Assembly: GCF_003097135.1 (NCBI RefSeq)
Contig: NZ_QEQL01000001.1
Span: forward strand, 1,364,001-1,428,000
Length of the DNA stretch: 64,000 nt
Source of the DNA: Pseudomonas sp. URIL14HWK12:I12
GTDB taxonomy: Bacteria > Pseudomonadota > Gammaproteobacteria > Pseudomonadales > Pseudomonadaceae
Direction of reading: 5' to 3'
The notes beneath the pieces were generated by a model, which saw nothing but the letters and a program-made list of their open reading frames with translations, did no database searches and was not told the DNA's origin. The position numbers were made by a program, and so were the translations under genes. Shown one piece after another: positions 1-9,292 of the stretch (positions are counted from its first letter, which is position 1; each line of letters starts with the position of its first letter).

Positions 1-1100
1 TACTGGCCTACATCCTGTTCACAGCAGCGAACGGTGTGGTCATGCGTGATTCGATCAAGGCCGTCGTGCCGGTCTCGGACAACGATGCCATTATCCTGTT
101 TGGCGTGCTCACGTTATTGGTGGGTTACGTCGGGTACGAACTGATCCATCGTATCGGCGTGTGGATGAGCGCCCTGTCGGGCATCATTTTCGCACTGGCT
201 GCCTATGCCGTTCTCAAGAATGGCCTCCCTACCGGTGCGTGGGACGTATCGGGAACCACGTTCAAGTTCGCGACCTTCTGCCTGGTGGTCACCCAGGCCG
301 CCTCGTGGACACTGGGCGCCGGCCCTTATGTGGCCGACTACTCTCGCTATCTGCCCACCAGTACCTCGACCCGCTCTACATTCTGGTATAGCTACTTAGG
401 CATCGTGGTGGGCTCCTCGGTAGTCATGTTGCTAGGGGCGATCATGGCGGGCGCGGCGATGGACGTCATCTCCGACCCTGGCAGCGCCATCGCCAAACTG
501 TTTCCCGGCTACGGCCAACTGGCGTATTTCATCATCATCATTGGAGTTCTGGAATGGAACGTGATGAATCTGTACAGCTCGTACATGTCCACCACCACCA
601 TCTTCACAGGCTTCAACGGCACGGTACGAATCGGCAGGCTGGCTAAGTTCATCATCATGACCATCGTCGCCGTGATCGTGACCTGGATCGCCATTGCGGC
701 GCAGTACAACTTCGGCGCGTACTTCAGCGATATCCTGATCGGGCAGGTCTACGTACTGGTGCCTTGGAGCGCCATCAACCTGGCTGACTACTACTGGGTT
801 CGCAAAGGTCGATACAGTGTGGCTGCGATGTACGATGTCAATGGCATCTATGGGAAGGTCAACTGGAACACCTTGCTGATCTACGCGGTCGCGGTGCTGA
901 TACAGATTCCGTTCATGGAGCTTTCATTCTATAAAGGCGCCATCGCGCACATGGTCGGCACCGATATCTCGTGGCTGCCTGGCCTGGTCGTGCCTGGAGT
1001 GCTGTATTACTGGGTCAACCGCAATAAGCGGCTGCACTTGACCCCGTTCGAAAATCCCGAACCTTCAGCCACCGCTGCTGCATCAGCCAGGGCAATTTGA
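1..1100 (+). CDS. NCS1-family purine/cytosine-type permease, 5' end missing
   Basis: The reading frame is open from the left edge of the window, so the N-terminus lies outside it; the GTG and ATG codons near base 36-42 are internal. About ten hydrophobic segments are visible. The stretch GAGPYVADYSRYLP and the spacing of the later membrane segments are typical of the nucleobase:cation symporter-1 family (cytosine, purine, allantoin, thiamine or hydantoin importers of the inner membrane). The substrate cannot be decided from sequence alone. A strong intrinsic terminator follows 25 bases after the stop codon, so this gene ends its transcription unit. Confidence 0.85.
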   Translation, partial: LAYILFTAANGVVMRDSIKAVVPVSDNDAIILFGVLTLLVGYVGYELIHRIGVWMSALSGIIFALAAYAVLKNGLPTGAWDVSGTTFKFATFCLVVTQAASWTLGAGPYVADYSRYLPTSTSTRSTFWYSYLGIVVGSSVVMLLGAIMAGAAMDVISDPGSAIAKLFPGYGQLAYFIIIIGVLEWNVMNLYSSYMSTTTIFTGFNGTVRIGRLAKFIIMTIVAVIVTWIAIAAQYNFGAYFSDILIGQVYVLVPWSAINLADYYWVRKGRYSVAAMYDVNGIYGKVNWNTLLIYAVAVLIQIPFMELSFYKGAIAHMVGTDISWLPGLVVPGVLYYWVNRNKRLHLTPFENPEPSATAAASARAI

Positions 1101-1125
1101 GTTCCTGAGAAATGGCACCCGCTTG

Positions 1126-1158
1126 CCGCCGGCCCAACGCTGTTGGGCCGGCGGTTTT
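1126..1158 (+). terminator. Intrinsic terminator of the permease gene
   Basis: A perfect 13-bp stem (1126-1138 with 1142-1154) closes a 3-base loop and is followed by TTTT. It lies between the permease stop codon and the luxR-type gene. Confidence 0.85.
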
Positions 1159-1262
1159 CTGCTATGTTCCGTAGCCGAACGCACCCGCGATCGGGCCGCA
1201 AGGGCAGCATCGGCGGCTACCACGCATCGAGCTATCGAGGCTCCATATACAGGAAAACCGAG

Positions 1263-2060
1263 ATGGATAGCCAGGGCGTCTACGTCATGGCCAAGTTGAT
1301 CACGGCAATAGGCCACCCAACGCTTGGGCAGAAATTATGCGACCTCTTGCTGGGCCGGGTAAGTTTCGACATGAGTTGCCTGTACCTATTCCGTTTCGAT
1401 CAGCCTGCAGAACTGCTGCACGACGGTTACAACGGCCTGGTATCAGCGCGTACGCTGGAGTCTTACCGCCAGGGTGGTTACCTTCTTGACCCCTTCTACG
1501 TCGCCAGCACTCATCGGCACCCCGGTGGCTTGTGGCGTATGAGCGAGCTGGCGCCCGACAGCTTCTTCTCGTCCGGCTTCGCGATTTCGCCCGATCTGCA
1601 CCCGTGTGTTTCCTCGACTCACGGCTCAAAGATCGACGAGATCGGTTTTATCGTGCACCTGCAGGCTCGAGCCGCGCTGGTCTTCACGCTTATGAAGGCA
1701 CACAGGCACGGGGCGTTCAGCGACGATGAGGTAGCTTATCTTCGCCACGTGGCACCTGTGGTGCGCGCGGCGCTAGAGCAACATGGCCGCCATCTGCCCT
1801 ACGCGCTCGACAACAGCGAGGTCGACAGCCGCCTGGAAGGTGCATTCGTTGGCGCGCTCGGCCAGCTTACCGATGCTCAACGCCATATCGCCAGGTTGCT
1901 GCTCCAAGGCCACAGCAATGCCTCGATCGCCCGGCAGTTGGCGATATCCGAAGGCACGGTGAAAGTGCACAAGCACAACATCTACCAGCGGCTGGAAATC
2001 ACCAGCCACGCAGAGTTGTTTCGCTTGTTCATTGGTTATTTGGCGCAGACTGCGCGGTGA
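1263..2060 (+). CDS. LuxR-type helix-turn-helix transcriptional regulator
   Basis: A 265-residue protein with a C-terminal LuxR/GerE DNA-binding domain at about residues 193-255; the recognition region reads NASIARQLAISEGTVKVHKH. The N-terminal ~180 residues are a sensory-type region without a recognisable receiver Asp pattern, so it is not an ordinary response regulator. I chose the ATG at 1263 because AGGA lies 8 bases upstream; an in-frame ATG at 1287 and an upstream one at 1143 are alternatives, but 1143 lies inside the permease terminator. Control of the adjacent permease operon is an inference from position only. Confidence 0.8.
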   Translation: MDSQGVYVMAKLITAIGHPTLGQKLCDLLLGRVSFDMSCLYLFRFDQPAELLHDGYNGLVSARTLESYRQGGYLLDPFYVASTHRHPGGLWRMSELAPDSFFSSGFAISPDLHPCVSSTHGSKIDEIGFIVHLQARAALVFTLMKAHRHGAFSDDEVAYLRHVAPVVRAALEQHGRHLPYALDNSEVDSRLEGAFVGALGQLTDAQRHIARLLLQGHSNASIARQLAISEGTVKVHKHNIYQRLEITSHAELFRLFIGYLAQTAR

Positions 2061-2114
2061 CCGGCGTTGGGCCCCGGCAGCTGCTCAAGCTGCAAGATAA
2101 CCTTCCAGAAACGA

Positions 2115-2140
2115 CGAAGCCCTCCAAAAGGAGGGCTTCG
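2115..2140. terminator. Hairpin between luxR-type gene and tRNA-Lys
   Basis: An 11-bp perfect stem (2115-2125 with 2130-2140) with an AAAA loop lies where the convergent luxR-type gene and tRNA-Lys both end. The U-tract is poor on either strand (TCGTTT on the minus strand). It probably ends the tRNA transcript or guides its 3' processing. Confidence 0.6.
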
Positions 2141-2149
2141 GTACATATA

Positions 2150-2225
2150 TGGTGGGTCGTGTAGGATTCGAACCTACGACCAATTGGTTAAAAGCCAACT
2201 GCTCTACCAACTGAGCTAACGACCC
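2150..2225 (-). tRNA. tRNA-Lys (anticodon TTT), CCA encoded
   Basis: The minus strand folds into a 76-nt cloverleaf. The acceptor stem is GGGTCGT/ACGACCC, the D-arm contains AGCTCAGTTGGTAGAGC, the anticodon loop CTTTTAA reads lysine codons AAA/AAG, the T-arm has GGTTCGAATCC, and the 3' CCA is encoded. It lies downstream of queC on the same strand but has its own promoter. Confidence 0.97.
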
Positions 2226-2239
2226 TCTTGGTGGCGTGC

Positions 2240-2267
2240 ATGATACTGATTTTTAAGCAGTATTCAA
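2240..2267 (-). promoter_or_regulatory. Promoter of tRNA-Lys
   Basis: On the minus strand TTGAAT (2262-2267) and TATCAT (2240-2245) are separated by 16 bases, and the tRNA begins about 15 bases further on. The positions fit a sigma-70 promoter. Confidence 0.6.
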
Positions 2268-2286
2268 TACCTCACCTTCAAAAAAT

Positions 2287-2961
2287 TCAAAAATAGCGGG
2301 TTGGGTCAGGCAAGCCCGCAACGGCGAAGCCTTCTGCGCGAAGCCGGCAGCTATCGCATTTGCCGCAGGCGCGGCCTTCGTCGTCGGCCAGGTAACACGA
2401 GACCGTCAGGCTGTAATCCACGCCATGGCCGGTGCCTGTGCGCACGATATCCGCCTTGCTCATCATCTGCAGCGGCGCCTGGATGCGAAAGCCATTACCT
2501 TCGACGCCGGCCTTGGTTGCCAGGTTCGCCAGGCGCTCGAACGCTTCGACGAACTCCGGGCGGCAATCTGGGTAGCCTGAGTAGTCCACGGCGTTCACGC
2601 CGATGAAGATATCCTGGGCCCCAAGCACTTCCGCCCACCCCAATGCCAAAGACAGAAATACCGTATTGCGCGCTGGCACATAGGTAACCGGAATACCCTC
2701 AGTCGGGCTCTGGGGCACGTCGATGCTGCTATCGGTCAGCGCCGAGCCGCCGATGCCGTTCAGGTTCAGGCCAATGACTTTATGCTCTTTGGCGCCCAGG
2801 TCTTTCGCCACCCGGCTGGCCGCATTCAACTCAGCGCGGTGGCGCTGGCCGTAGTCGAAGCTCATGGTGTAGCAGTCATAGCCTTGGGCTTTGGCCATGG
2901 CCACCACCGTGGCCGAGTCCAGGCCACCAGACAGCAGAATCACCGCTTTTTTCGCATTCAT
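2287..2961 (-). CDS. queC: 7-cyano-7-deazaguanine synthase QueC
   Basis: QueC converts 7-carboxy-7-deazaguanine to preQ0 with ATP and ammonia, a step in making queuosine for GUN-anticodon tRNAs. The 224-residue protein begins with the PP-loop SGGLDS (residues 11-16). The zinc site is made by Cys189, Cys199, Cys202 and Cys205. The ATG at 2961 is preceded by GGAGG at a normal distance; a longer frame to 2991 would run into queE. The gene lies 13 bases downstream of queE, so the two are very likely cotranscribed. Confidence 0.96.
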   Translation of the reverse strand: MNAKKAVILLSGGLDSATVVAMAKAQGYDCYTMSFDYGQRHRAELNAASRVAKDLGAKEHKVIGLNLNGIGGSALTDSSIDVPQSPTEGIPVTYVPARNTVFLSLALGWAEVLGAQDIFIGVNAVDYSGYPDCRPEFVEAFERLANLATKAGVEGNGFRIQAPLQMMSKADIVRTGTGHGVDYSLTVSCYLADDEGRACGKCDSCRLRAEGFAVAGLPDPTRYF

Positions 2962-2974
2962 GGCAAGGCCCTCC

Positions 2975-3622
2975 TCAACGGCCAGGTTCATCGTTCCACA
3001 AGATCTTGTGCAATTGGAGTTGCATGCGCACCGGCAGGTTGTCGCTCACCAGCCAGTCGGCCAGGTCACGGCCCTTGAGCTGGGTGGCGCTGGGCGAGAA
3101 CAACACCTCGCCTGCCCGCTGCTCCAGGCGGTATTCGATCAGTTTGCTCACCGCCCAGTCGTAATCACCCCGTGAACACAGCACGAACTTCACTTGATCA
3201 TTCGGTGTGAGCAGGGCCAGGTTTTCATAGAGGTTACGATGCGACTCTTTCGAGTCCGGGGTTTTGAGGTCCACAACGCGGCTCACGCGTGGATCCACTG
3301 CGCTGATGTCTAGCGCACCGCTGGTTTCCAGCGACACTTCGTAACCCGCGTCGCACAGTCGCTCGAGTAAGGGATGCACGTTAGGTTGCGCCAATGGCTC
3401 GCCGCCGGTCACGCACACATAACGGGGCCGGTAACTGGCCACTTGCTCGAGGATGGCCTCAAGCGTGAGCAATTGGCCACCGCTAAAGGCATAGGCGCTG
3501 TCGCAATACTGGCACCGCAGGGGGCAACCGGTCAGGCGAACGAACACAGTGGGCAAGCCACTGGTCCGTGCCTCCCCCTGCAATGAGAAGAAGACTTCGG
3601 TGATGCGTAATGTTTTATGCAT
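2975..3622 (-). CDS. queE: 7-carboxy-7-deazaguanine synthase QueE
   Basis: A radical SAM enzyme that contracts 6-carboxytetrahydropterin to 7-carboxy-7-deazaguanine, the substrate of QueC. The [4Fe-4S] motif is Cys33-x3-Cys37-x2-Cys40, followed by the SAM-binding TGGEPL motif. The 215-residue length matches the family when the ATG at 3622 is used. The gene follows the tol-pal operon on the same strand but is separated from it by an intrinsic terminator, so queE-queC probably has its own promoter in 3623-3735. Confidence 0.95.
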   Translation of the reverse strand: MHKTLRITEVFFSLQGEARTSGLPTVFVRLTGCPLRCQYCDSAYAFSGGQLLTLEAILEQVASYRPRYVCVTGGEPLAQPNVHPLLERLCDAGYEVSLETSGALDISAVDPRVSRVVDLKTPDSKESHRNLYENLALLTPNDQVKFVLCSRGDYDWAVSKLIEYRLEQRAGEVLFSPSATQLKGRDLADWLVSDNLPVRMQLQLHKILWNDEPGR

Positions 3623-3730
3623 GCTCGCCACGGGCGTGACAGCGAAACAGGCCATCCGCCTCCGTTAGCACCCGCGGCGAACCCGCTAACGCGTGACTCT
3701 CCGGGGCTGGATAAAAGGGGCGCTGATTCT

Positions 3731-3765
3731 AACGAAAAAACCCGCGGCAGGCGCGGGTTTCTTCG
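3731..3765 (-). terminator. Terminator at the end of the tol-pal operon
   Basis: An 8-bp stem (3739-3746 with 3752-3759) closes a 5-base loop. On the minus strand it is followed by a run of Ts, and it lies 24 bases past the cpoB stop codon. Confidence 0.8.
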
Positions 3766-3782
3766 TGAAAGGTCACTGGGGT

Positions 3783-4607
3783 TCACATACGTTGGATATC
3801 TCGCTGCGCCAATTGCGCAGCGGAAGTACCCGGGTACTGGCTGATGACCTGCTGAAGGATCGGCTTGACCCGATCGGTGTGGCCAAGGCGACGCTCAACG
3901 TCTGCGAGCTTGTAGAGCGAATCCGGCACTTTCGGGTGCTTGGGGTACAACTGGCTGACCTTGGCGAAGGCCTGCCCTGCCCCTTGCAGATCGCCTTTGG
4001 CTAGGTTGACTTCACCCAGCCAGTATTGGGCGTTGCCGGCATACTGGCTCTGTGGGTAGCGGCGCAGGAAAGCGGTGAACGCTTGGCTGGCCTTGTCGAA
4101 ATCCTTGGCCTTGATCAGATCGAAGGCGGCATCGTAGTAAAGCTTTTCCTTCGCAGGGTCACCGGGCTCGGTACCTGCGGCGGGTTGCTGTGAGGCGGTA
4201 TCGCCTGCAGCGGCGCCACCGGCGCTGGATGCACCGTTGGCGGAAGAATTGTCGGCTGGGGCGGCCTGCTGCGCAGGTGCACCGGAGCCAATACGGCTGT
4301 CCAGGTCTTTGTAGCGATCCAGGGCATCCTGCTTCATTTGCTGGATCTGGTTCTGCTGAACTTCAACCTGACCGCGCAAACGCGCGATGTCTTCCTGCAT
4401 TTGCTGCAACTGCATGAACAACTCGCCCTGCGCGGAGACAGGGGCCTGTTGGGCCCCTGTTCCGGCATAAGCGCCGCTCGTGCCGTAACCGGAAGGTGGT
4501 GTGTTGCTGCCATAGTTATTGGCACCATCAACCACGGGAACCGCTGCCATTGCCGAAAACGGCAAGGACAACGCCAAAGCAGTTACAACAGAGCGGCACT
4601 TTCGCAT
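3783..4607 (-). CDS. cpoB: Cell division coordinator CpoB (YbgF), tol-pal cluster
   Basis: A periplasmic protein that links Tol-Pal envelope constriction to PBP1B-dependent peptidoglycan synthesis at the septum. The N-terminal signal peptide ends near AMA-A (residues ~21-23). Next come a Gln-rich coiled coil at about 55-100, an Ala/Ser/Gly linker to about 150, and C-terminal tetratricopeptide repeats (LYYDAAFDLIKAKDFDKA and two following copies). It is the last gene of the operon; its start is 6 bases past the pal stop codon. Confidence 0.93.
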   Translation of the reverse strand: MRKCRSVVTALALSLPFSAMAAVPVVDGANNYGSNTPPSGYGTSGAYAGTGAQQAPVSAQGELFMQLQQMQEDIARLRGQVEVQQNQIQQMKQDALDRYKDLDSRIGSGAPAQQAAPADNSSANGASSAGGAAAGDTASQQPAAGTEPGDPAKEKLYYDAAFDLIKAKDFDKASQAFTAFLRRYPQSQYAGNAQYWLGEVNLAKGDLQGAGQAFAKVSQLYPKHPKVPDSLYKLADVERRLGHTDRVKPILQQVISQYPGTSAAQLAQRDIQRM

Positions 4608-4613
4608 GACGAA

Positions 4614-5120
4614 TTACTTACGCAGTTCGACGCGACGGTTTTGAGCCCAGGACTGCTCGTCGTGGCCGGTGGCAACCGGACGCTCTTCACCGTAGGAAAC
4701 CAGTTCCAGCTGAGCAGGGGAAACGCCCTGCAGAACCAAGTAACGCTGAACGGCCTTGGCGCGACGCTCACCCAGAGCCATGTTGTACTCGCGGGTACCA
4801 CGCTCGTCGGTGTTGCCTTCCAGAACGACGTGGGCGCCGTTAGCTTTCAGGTCCTTGGCGTGTACGTCCAGAGCGCGCATGGCTTCTGGCTTCAGGTCGG
4901 AGCTGTCGTACTCGAAGTAGAAGGTGGTGATAGCACGCAGAGCGGCTTCTTCGCTCATGCTGCCGTCGACGGCACCGGTGTTTGCACCGTAGCCAGCGTT
5001 CGGATCAACAGCGCCACCGGCGCCAGCGCCAGCGTCATCACCGCCCTTGGAGGAGCAACCTACAGCTACGGCCATGGCCAGTGCCAGAGCAGCGAACTTA
5101 CCAAACTTCAGCATTTCCAT
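4614..5120 (-). CDS. pal: Peptidoglycan-associated lipoprotein Pal/OprL
   Basis: An outer-membrane lipoprotein that ties the membrane to peptidoglycan and binds TolB. The lipobox VAVGC places the lipidated Cys at residue 22. The C-terminal OmpA-like domain (about 65-165) has the peptidoglycan-binding stretch [20 protein letters not shown]. The N-terminal sequence is close to the known Pseudomonas OprL. AGGAG precedes the ATG at 5120. It is the penultimate gene of the tol-pal operon. Confidence 0.97.
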   Translation of the reverse strand: MEMLKFGKFAALALAMAVAVGCSSKGGDDAGAGAGGAVDPNAGYGANTGAVDGSMSEEAALRAITTFYFEYDSSDLKPEAMRALDVHAKDLKANGAHVVLEGNTDERGTREYNMALGERRAKAVQRYLVLQGVSPAQLELVSYGEERPVATGHDEQSWAQNRRVELRK

Positions 5121-5172
5121 TGTGAAACTCCTAATGAACCCCAGTGTGTTAAGTAAAACGTCTTGCGCCGCG

Positions 5173-6474
5173 TCAGTTCAGGAAAGGGGACCAGGAAGGT
5201 TCTCTTACTTCGCCTTGCGCGGTTGGAAGTGGAATCCTGACGCGTCCGTTCAAGGACACAAGCATCAAGACGCCCCGGCCCTGAGAACGGGTGGCGTAGA
5301 TTACCATGGTGCCATTGGGCGCAACAGTAGGCGACTCATCAAGACTTGAATCAGTGAGAATCTTGACATTCCCACGCTCCAGATCCTGCGAAGCGACCTT
5401 GAAGTTGGTAAAGCCGTCTTGGCGATGGATCATTACCAGAGTCTTTTCGTCGGCCGAAAGTTTCGGCGCAGCGTTGTAGTTACCGACGAACGTGACACGC
5501 TCAGCATTGCCCGAACCTACGGTAGTTTTGTAGATCTGCGGCTTGCCACCCCGGTCAGAGGTGAAATAGATGGTACGGCCGTCTTTACCCCAGGTCGGCT
5601 CAGTGTCGATAGCCGGGCTGTTGGTGACACGAGTGATGTTGCGGCTGGCAAGATCCATCACGTAGATCTCCGGGTTGCCATCCTTGGAGAGCACGAACGC
5701 CAGCCGGGTGCCGTCAGGCGAAAACGCCGGCGCACCGTTGAGGCCTTCGAAGTTGGTCAGCATTTCACGGCGGCCGGTGTCGACGTATTGAATGAAGATG
5801 CGCGGTTTGCGCTGTTCGAACGATACATAGGCGATACGCTTGCCATCAGCGGCATACCGAGGCGAGAGGATAGGCTCGCGCGACTGCAGCAGGGTAACCG
5901 CACGGGCCCCGTCATAGTCGGAACGCTGCAGGGTATAGCGGGTGTTGCCGGGGGAGAATTGCTCCGCAGTCACATAGAGGATACGCGTGGAAAACGCGCC
6001 CTTGATGCCGGTGAGCTTTTCGAACGACTGGTCGGCAATGTAGTGCGCCATATCCCGCAGTTGATCGGTGCCGCCGGACACGCTCCCCGTCAATACCTGC
6101 TGCTGCGAAGTGGTGTCGTAGAGGCCATAGGTGACCTGCAGGCGGCCGCCGTTCGGAACGATACTGCCGATCATCACGTAGCGGGCACCGAGTGCCTGCC
6201 AGTCACGGTAGATGATGTCTGCCGGCTGGGTAGGCTGGCTGATCATGTTCTGCCGAGGAATCGGCGCATAGTAACCGGAGTTGCGCAGGTCATTGCCGAT
6301 GATGTCTGCCATGTCTTCAGGCAGCACCGCCCCGCCCTGCATGCCGAACGGCACAACGGCGATGGGGGTGGCGCGGTCGGTACCGCTGCTGACCACGATG
6401 TTCTTTTCATCTGCCGTGGCCAGGCCCGCGGTGAAGCAGAGCATGACGAGCAGGCCTCGTAGAAGAGTTCTCAC
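5173..6474 (-). CDS. tolB: Tol-Pal system beta-propeller protein TolB
   Basis: A periplasmic protein that shuttles between Pal and TolA. A signal peptide (about residues 1-21) is followed by the N-terminal TolA-binding domain and a six-bladed WD40-like propeller; repeated blades end in motifs such as [14 protein letters not shown] and [15 protein letters not shown]. At 433 residues it is full length. Translation starts at GTG (6472-6474), which overlaps the tolA stop codon as GTGA and suggests coupled translation. Confidence 0.97.
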   Translation of the reverse strand: MRTLLRGLLVMLCFTAGLATADEKNIVVSSGTDRATPIAVVPFGMQGGAVLPEDMADIIGNDLRNSGYYAPIPRQNMISQPTQPADIIYRDWQALGARYVMIGSIVPNGGRLQVTYGLYDTTSQQQVLTGSVSGGTDQLRDMAHYIADQSFEKLTGIKGAFSTRILYVTAEQFSPGNTRYTLQRSDYDGARAVTLLQSREPILSPRYAADGKRIAYVSFEQRKPRIFIQYVDTGRREMLTNFEGLNGAPAFSPDGTRLAFVLSKDGNPEIYVMDLASRNITRVTNSPAIDTEPTWGKDGRTIYFTSDRGGKPQIYKTTVGSGNAERVTFVGNYNAAPKLSADEKTLVMIHRQDGFTNFKVASQDLERGNVKILTDSSLDESPTVAPNGTMVIYATRSQGRGVLMLVSLNGRVRIPLPTAQGEVREPSWSPFLN

Positions 6475-7541
6475 AGCGCTAGGTCCTCGGGTGTGAAGGT
6501 CATAAGGAAGTTACGATAGGGAGCGAAGTCCTGCGGGCTCAGCCCCTGCATTTCAGTCAGCTTGCCGATGTTCTTCACCGCAGCCACGGCCGAAGCATCA
6601 TAGGAAGCGTCGCCGCTGGATTTTGCCACCTGAACATTGCTGATGGTGCCATCCGGCAACATGTTGATTCGTATCTGCACTGCCATGCCCTTTCGAGCAG
6701 AAGGCGGCCTGTTCCAGTTATCCGCAGCGCGCGAGCGAATGAGATCGTCGAAGTTGCCAGCCACGCTGTCGTCGCTATGCTCATCGGCCAGTGTCTGCTG
6801 GCGCTCGGTCTTGTCGGACAGAAGATCAGCCAGGGCCTGGGCCTTCTTGTCTTCCTGAGCCTTGCGAGCTTTTTCCTGGGCCTTTTTCGCAGCGTCGGCA
6901 GCGGCAGCCTTTTTGGCATCATCAGCGGCTTTCTTCTTCGCGTCTTCGGCTGCCTTTTTCTTGGCGTCCTCCGCCGCTTTTTTCTTCGCATCCTCGGCAG
7001 CCTGCTTCTTGGCTTCCTCGGCGGCTTTCTTGGCGTCTTCCTCGGCTTGCTTCTTAGCCTCGTCGTCGGCCTTCTTCTTGATCGCGGCTTCTTCTACCTT
7101 CTTGGCCTCAGCAGCCTTGGCGGCGTCGGCAGCAGCCTTGGCATCGGCGGCCTTCTTCGCATCGGCAGCCGCAGCAGCCGCCTTCTTGGCTTCATCGGCC
7201 TGGCGAGCTTGTTCGGCCTTTTGAGCCGCATCGGCTTTCTTTTGTTCCGCTTCAGCCTGCTGCTCCTGTTCGACCTTTTTCTGTTCCATCTGGTCGATTT
7301 CAGTCTGCTTGGCCGCCGTACGCTTGGACTCGCCCGCAATCTTCTGGTTGGTCTGGGTAGTGGCCGAACTCTTGGACTTGAGCTGGTAAAGAGTCGCCTG
7401 CACCACCGGCTTGCTCGGGGGCAGCTCGGGCGTGAAAGCAAAGCTCACGAACAGAGCGCCGAAGAGAATGACGTGCAGCACAATGGCCCAGAAACTGGGC
7501 CAGAAGTAGCTTTCCGACCTGGAGGCCTCACGCTCTTGCAT
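6471..7541 (-). CDS. tolA: Cell envelope integrity protein TolA
   Basis: An inner-membrane protein that spans the periplasm and transmits TolQR proton-motive energy to Pal. One transmembrane helix lies at about residues 15-37. It is followed by a long Ala/Lys/Glu-rich helix (about 75-240) with tandem copies of DAKKKAAE, and by the globular domain III ending in FTPEDLAL. The reading frame extends further upstream, but the ATG at 7541 overlaps the tolR stop codon as ATGA and gives a normal 356-residue protein. The low-complexity part is also repetitive at the DNA level (about 6890-7060). Confidence 0.95.
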   Translation of the reverse strand: MQEREASRSESYFWPSFWAIVLHVILFGALFVSFAFTPELPPSKPVVQATLYQLKSKSSATTQTNQKIAGESKRTAAKQTEIDQMEQKKVEQEQQAEAEQKKADAAQKAEQARQADEAKKAAAAAADAKKAADAKAAADAAKAAEAKKVEEAAIKKKADDEAKKQAEEDAKKAAEEAKKQAAEDAKKKAAEDAKKKAAEDAKKKAADDAKKAAAADAAKKAQEKARKAQEDKKAQALADLLSDKTERQQTLADEHSDDSVAGNFDDLIRSRAADNWNRPPSARKGMAVQIRINMLPDGTISNVQVAKSSGDASYDASAVAAVKNIGKLTEMQGLSPQDFAPYRNFLMTFTPEDLAL

Positions 7542-7993
7542 CACGGCGCCTCGGTGATCAGGCCGACGTTGTCGATACCGGCCTTCTGCAGCCCGCCCAT
7601 GGCGCCCATGACCGAGCCGTAGTCGACGGCCTTGTCGGCGCGGATGAACACCTGGGTCTTCTTGCCGTTCTGAGTGCCTTGGCGAATGATCGCACCTGCA
7701 GCCTGGGCCATCTGGTCCAGGGTCTGGGCACGGTCGGCCTGGGTCTTGGTGTCGACTTCGGTGCCCACGTTCCAATAGTAGGTCTTGTCGGCCTTGATCG
7801 AGATGGTCAGGATCTGGACGTTGTTATCCTGGGGCAGCGCCTGGTTTGAAACCTTGGGCAGGTCAACCTTCACGCCCTGTTGGATCATCGGTGCGGTAAC
7901 CATGAAAATGACCAGGAGCACCAGCATCACGTCGATGTAGGGCACCACGTTCATTTCCGCTACCGGCTTGCGTTTTTGCCGGACTCGAGCCAT
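7541..7993 (-). CDS. tolR: Tol-Pal proton channel subunit TolR
   Basis: A 150-residue ExbD/TolR protein. One transmembrane helix (about residues 16-36) carries the proton-conducting Asp21 in the motif VPYIDVMLVLL. A periplasmic domain follows and ends with the YGSVMGAMGGLQKAGI segment typical of the family. It works with TolQ and TolA in the inner membrane. Its start is 14 bases beyond the tolQ stop codon. Confidence 0.96.
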   Translation of the reverse strand: MARVRQKRKPVAEMNVVPYIDVMLVLLVIFMVTAPMIQQGVKVDLPKVSNQALPQDNNVQILTISIKADKTYYWNVGTEVDTKTQADRAQTLDQMAQAAGAIIRQGTQNGKKTQVFIRADKAVDYGSVMGAMGGLQKAGIDNVGLITEAP

Positions 7994-8007
7994 TGATAAT
8001 TACCTGC

Positions 8008-8703
8008 TCATTCTTCGCTGGTGTGCACCTTGCGGTGCAGGATGGCCTGGAATTCGTCCGCAAAGGTGTAATAGCGGCCGATCAGGGTTTCGCTGCGAGC
8101 GGAGAAACGGTTGTAGGCGATCACCGCCGGGATGGCCGCGAACAGGCCGATGGCGGTGGCAACCAATGCCTCTGCGATGCCGGGGGCAACGGTAGCCAAC
8201 GTTGCCTGCTGCACGCTGGCCAGGCCGCGGAAGGAGTTCATGATCCCCCACACGGTACCGAACAGGCCGATATAAGGGCTGGTAGAGCCGACGGTGGCCA
8301 GGAACGGCAGGGTTTGCTCGAGTTTCTCTTCCTCACGGGAGATGGCCACGCGCATGGCACGCCCCACGCCTTCCATGACCGCGTCAGGGTCGACGCCCGG
8401 CTGCTGACGCAGGCGGGAGAATTCCTTGAAGCCTGCACGGAAGATCTGCTCGACGCCGGAATCGGGGTCAGGGTTGCTGCCGGCCTGGCGATAGAGTTTC
8501 GACAGGTCGATGCCCGACCAGAAACGCTCTTCGAAGCTTTCCAGCGCGCGGCGCCCGGCACGGATCATGTTGCTGCGTTGGAAGATGATGATCCACGAAG
8601 TGACCGAGGCGGCCACCAGGATCAGCATCACCAATTGCACGACGAGACTGGCATTGCTGACCAGGCTCCACATGGAGGTATGGTCGACGGCGTTCGCTTC
8701 CAC
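8008..8703 (-). CDS. tolQ: Tol-Pal proton channel subunit TolQ
   Basis: A 231-residue MotA/TolQ/ExbB protein with three membrane segments (about residues 14-36, 130-152 and 168-190) and the conserved GLFGTVWGIMNSF motif. It forms the stator with TolR. The start codon is GTG at 8703, with AGGAG upstream. It lies 18 bases after ybgC and is the first structural tol gene. Confidence 0.96.
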   Translation of the reverse strand: MEANAVDHTSMWSLVSNASLVVQLVMLILVAASVTSWIIIFQRSNMIRAGRRALESFEERFWSGIDLSKLYRQAGSNPDPDSGVEQIFRAGFKEFSRLRQQPGVDPDAVMEGVGRAMRVAISREEEKLEQTLPFLATVGSTSPYIGLFGTVWGIMNSFRGLASVQQATLATVAPGIAEALVATAIGLFAAIPAVIAYNRFSARSETLIGRYYTFADEFQAILHRKVHTSEE

Positions 8704-8721
8704 GCGAGTTCTCCTGCTGTT

Positions 8722-9159
8722 TTACTGTAAGCCCGGACCATCGGCGGCGAACGCGGTTCGCAACGCGACAGGCATGGCCTGGGGTTTGAAAGTGTCCGCG
8801 CGCACACAGGCAACGACGACATGCCCTTCGAACAATAGCGCGCCATCGGCGACCCGCAGCACTTGCTGGCGGAAACGCACGCTGGCACGGCCAAGCTCGA
8901 CCACCTCGGCACTCACGTTGAGTTCGTCATCCAGACGCGCTGGCACCAGATAGCGTGCTTCGCTGCTATGGACCACGAACAGCAGGTTCTGCCCAGCCAA
9001 CGTCGACTGGACGAACCCGAGCGCACGCAACCGTTCGGTTCGCGCCCGCTCCATGAATTTGAGGTAATTGACGTAATAGACGACGCCGCCGGCATCGGTG
9101 TCTTCGTAGTAAACCCGACAGCGAATAGCGAACGGCCCTGCCCTATCTTGCGCGCGCAT
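8722..9159 (-). CDS. ybgC: Acyl-CoA thioesterase YbgC of the tol-pal cluster
   Basis: A 145-residue single hot-dog-fold thioesterase (4-hydroxybenzoyl-CoA thioesterase family) acting on acyl-CoA or acyl-ACP in the cytoplasm; its link to Tol function is not settled in the literature. The signature [18 protein letters not shown] (residues 16-33) contains the catalytic Asp region. It is the first gene of ybgC-tolQRAB-pal-cpoB. GAGGAG lies about 13 bases before the ATG, slightly farther than usual. Confidence 0.94.
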   Translation of the reverse strand: MRAQDRAGPFAIRCRVYYEDTDAGGVVYYVNYLKFMERARTERLRALGFVQSTLAGQNLLFVVHSSEARYLVPARLDDELNVSAEVVELGRASVRFRQQVLRVADGALLFEGHVVVACVRADTFKPQAMPVALRTAFAADGPGLQ

Positions 9160-9180
9160 ACTCTAGTGGTTACTCCTCGG

Positions 9181-9202
9181 GTTGCCAATCCAGCCAGGCA
9201 AC
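9181..9202 (-). promoter_or_regulatory. Leader hairpin upstream of ybgC
   Basis: The arms GTTGCC (9181-9186) and GGCAAC (9197-9202) can pair over a 10-base loop, just upstream of the ybgC ribosome binding site. I see no U-tract, so this is a possible mRNA leader structure rather than a terminator. Confidence 0.3.
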
Positions 9203-9292
9203 TGTTTTTGCTTAAACCTCACGCGAAAGCCGCGTTGTGCACCTAGGACCGTAAAAAGGCTGAATAAATCATTGTGTAGCATGATTTTTCGT

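Noticed and set aside
3660..3735. Repetitive extragenic palindrome (REP) element of the putida type near GCGGGTTT
   Set aside because: Only the terminator stem is present. The conserved REP core and tandem copies are missing.
6890..7060. Tandem DNA repeats considered as a mobile or phase-variable repeat
   Set aside because: The repetition is explained by the DAKKKAAE helix repeats of TolA. The units differ at third positions and keep the frame.
6777..7622. Long plus-strand open frame (281 codons) opposite tolA
   Set aside because: It is the antisense shadow of the Ala/Lys-rich tolA repeat and codes for an unnatural Leu/Phe/Ser-rich protein. It has no start signal.
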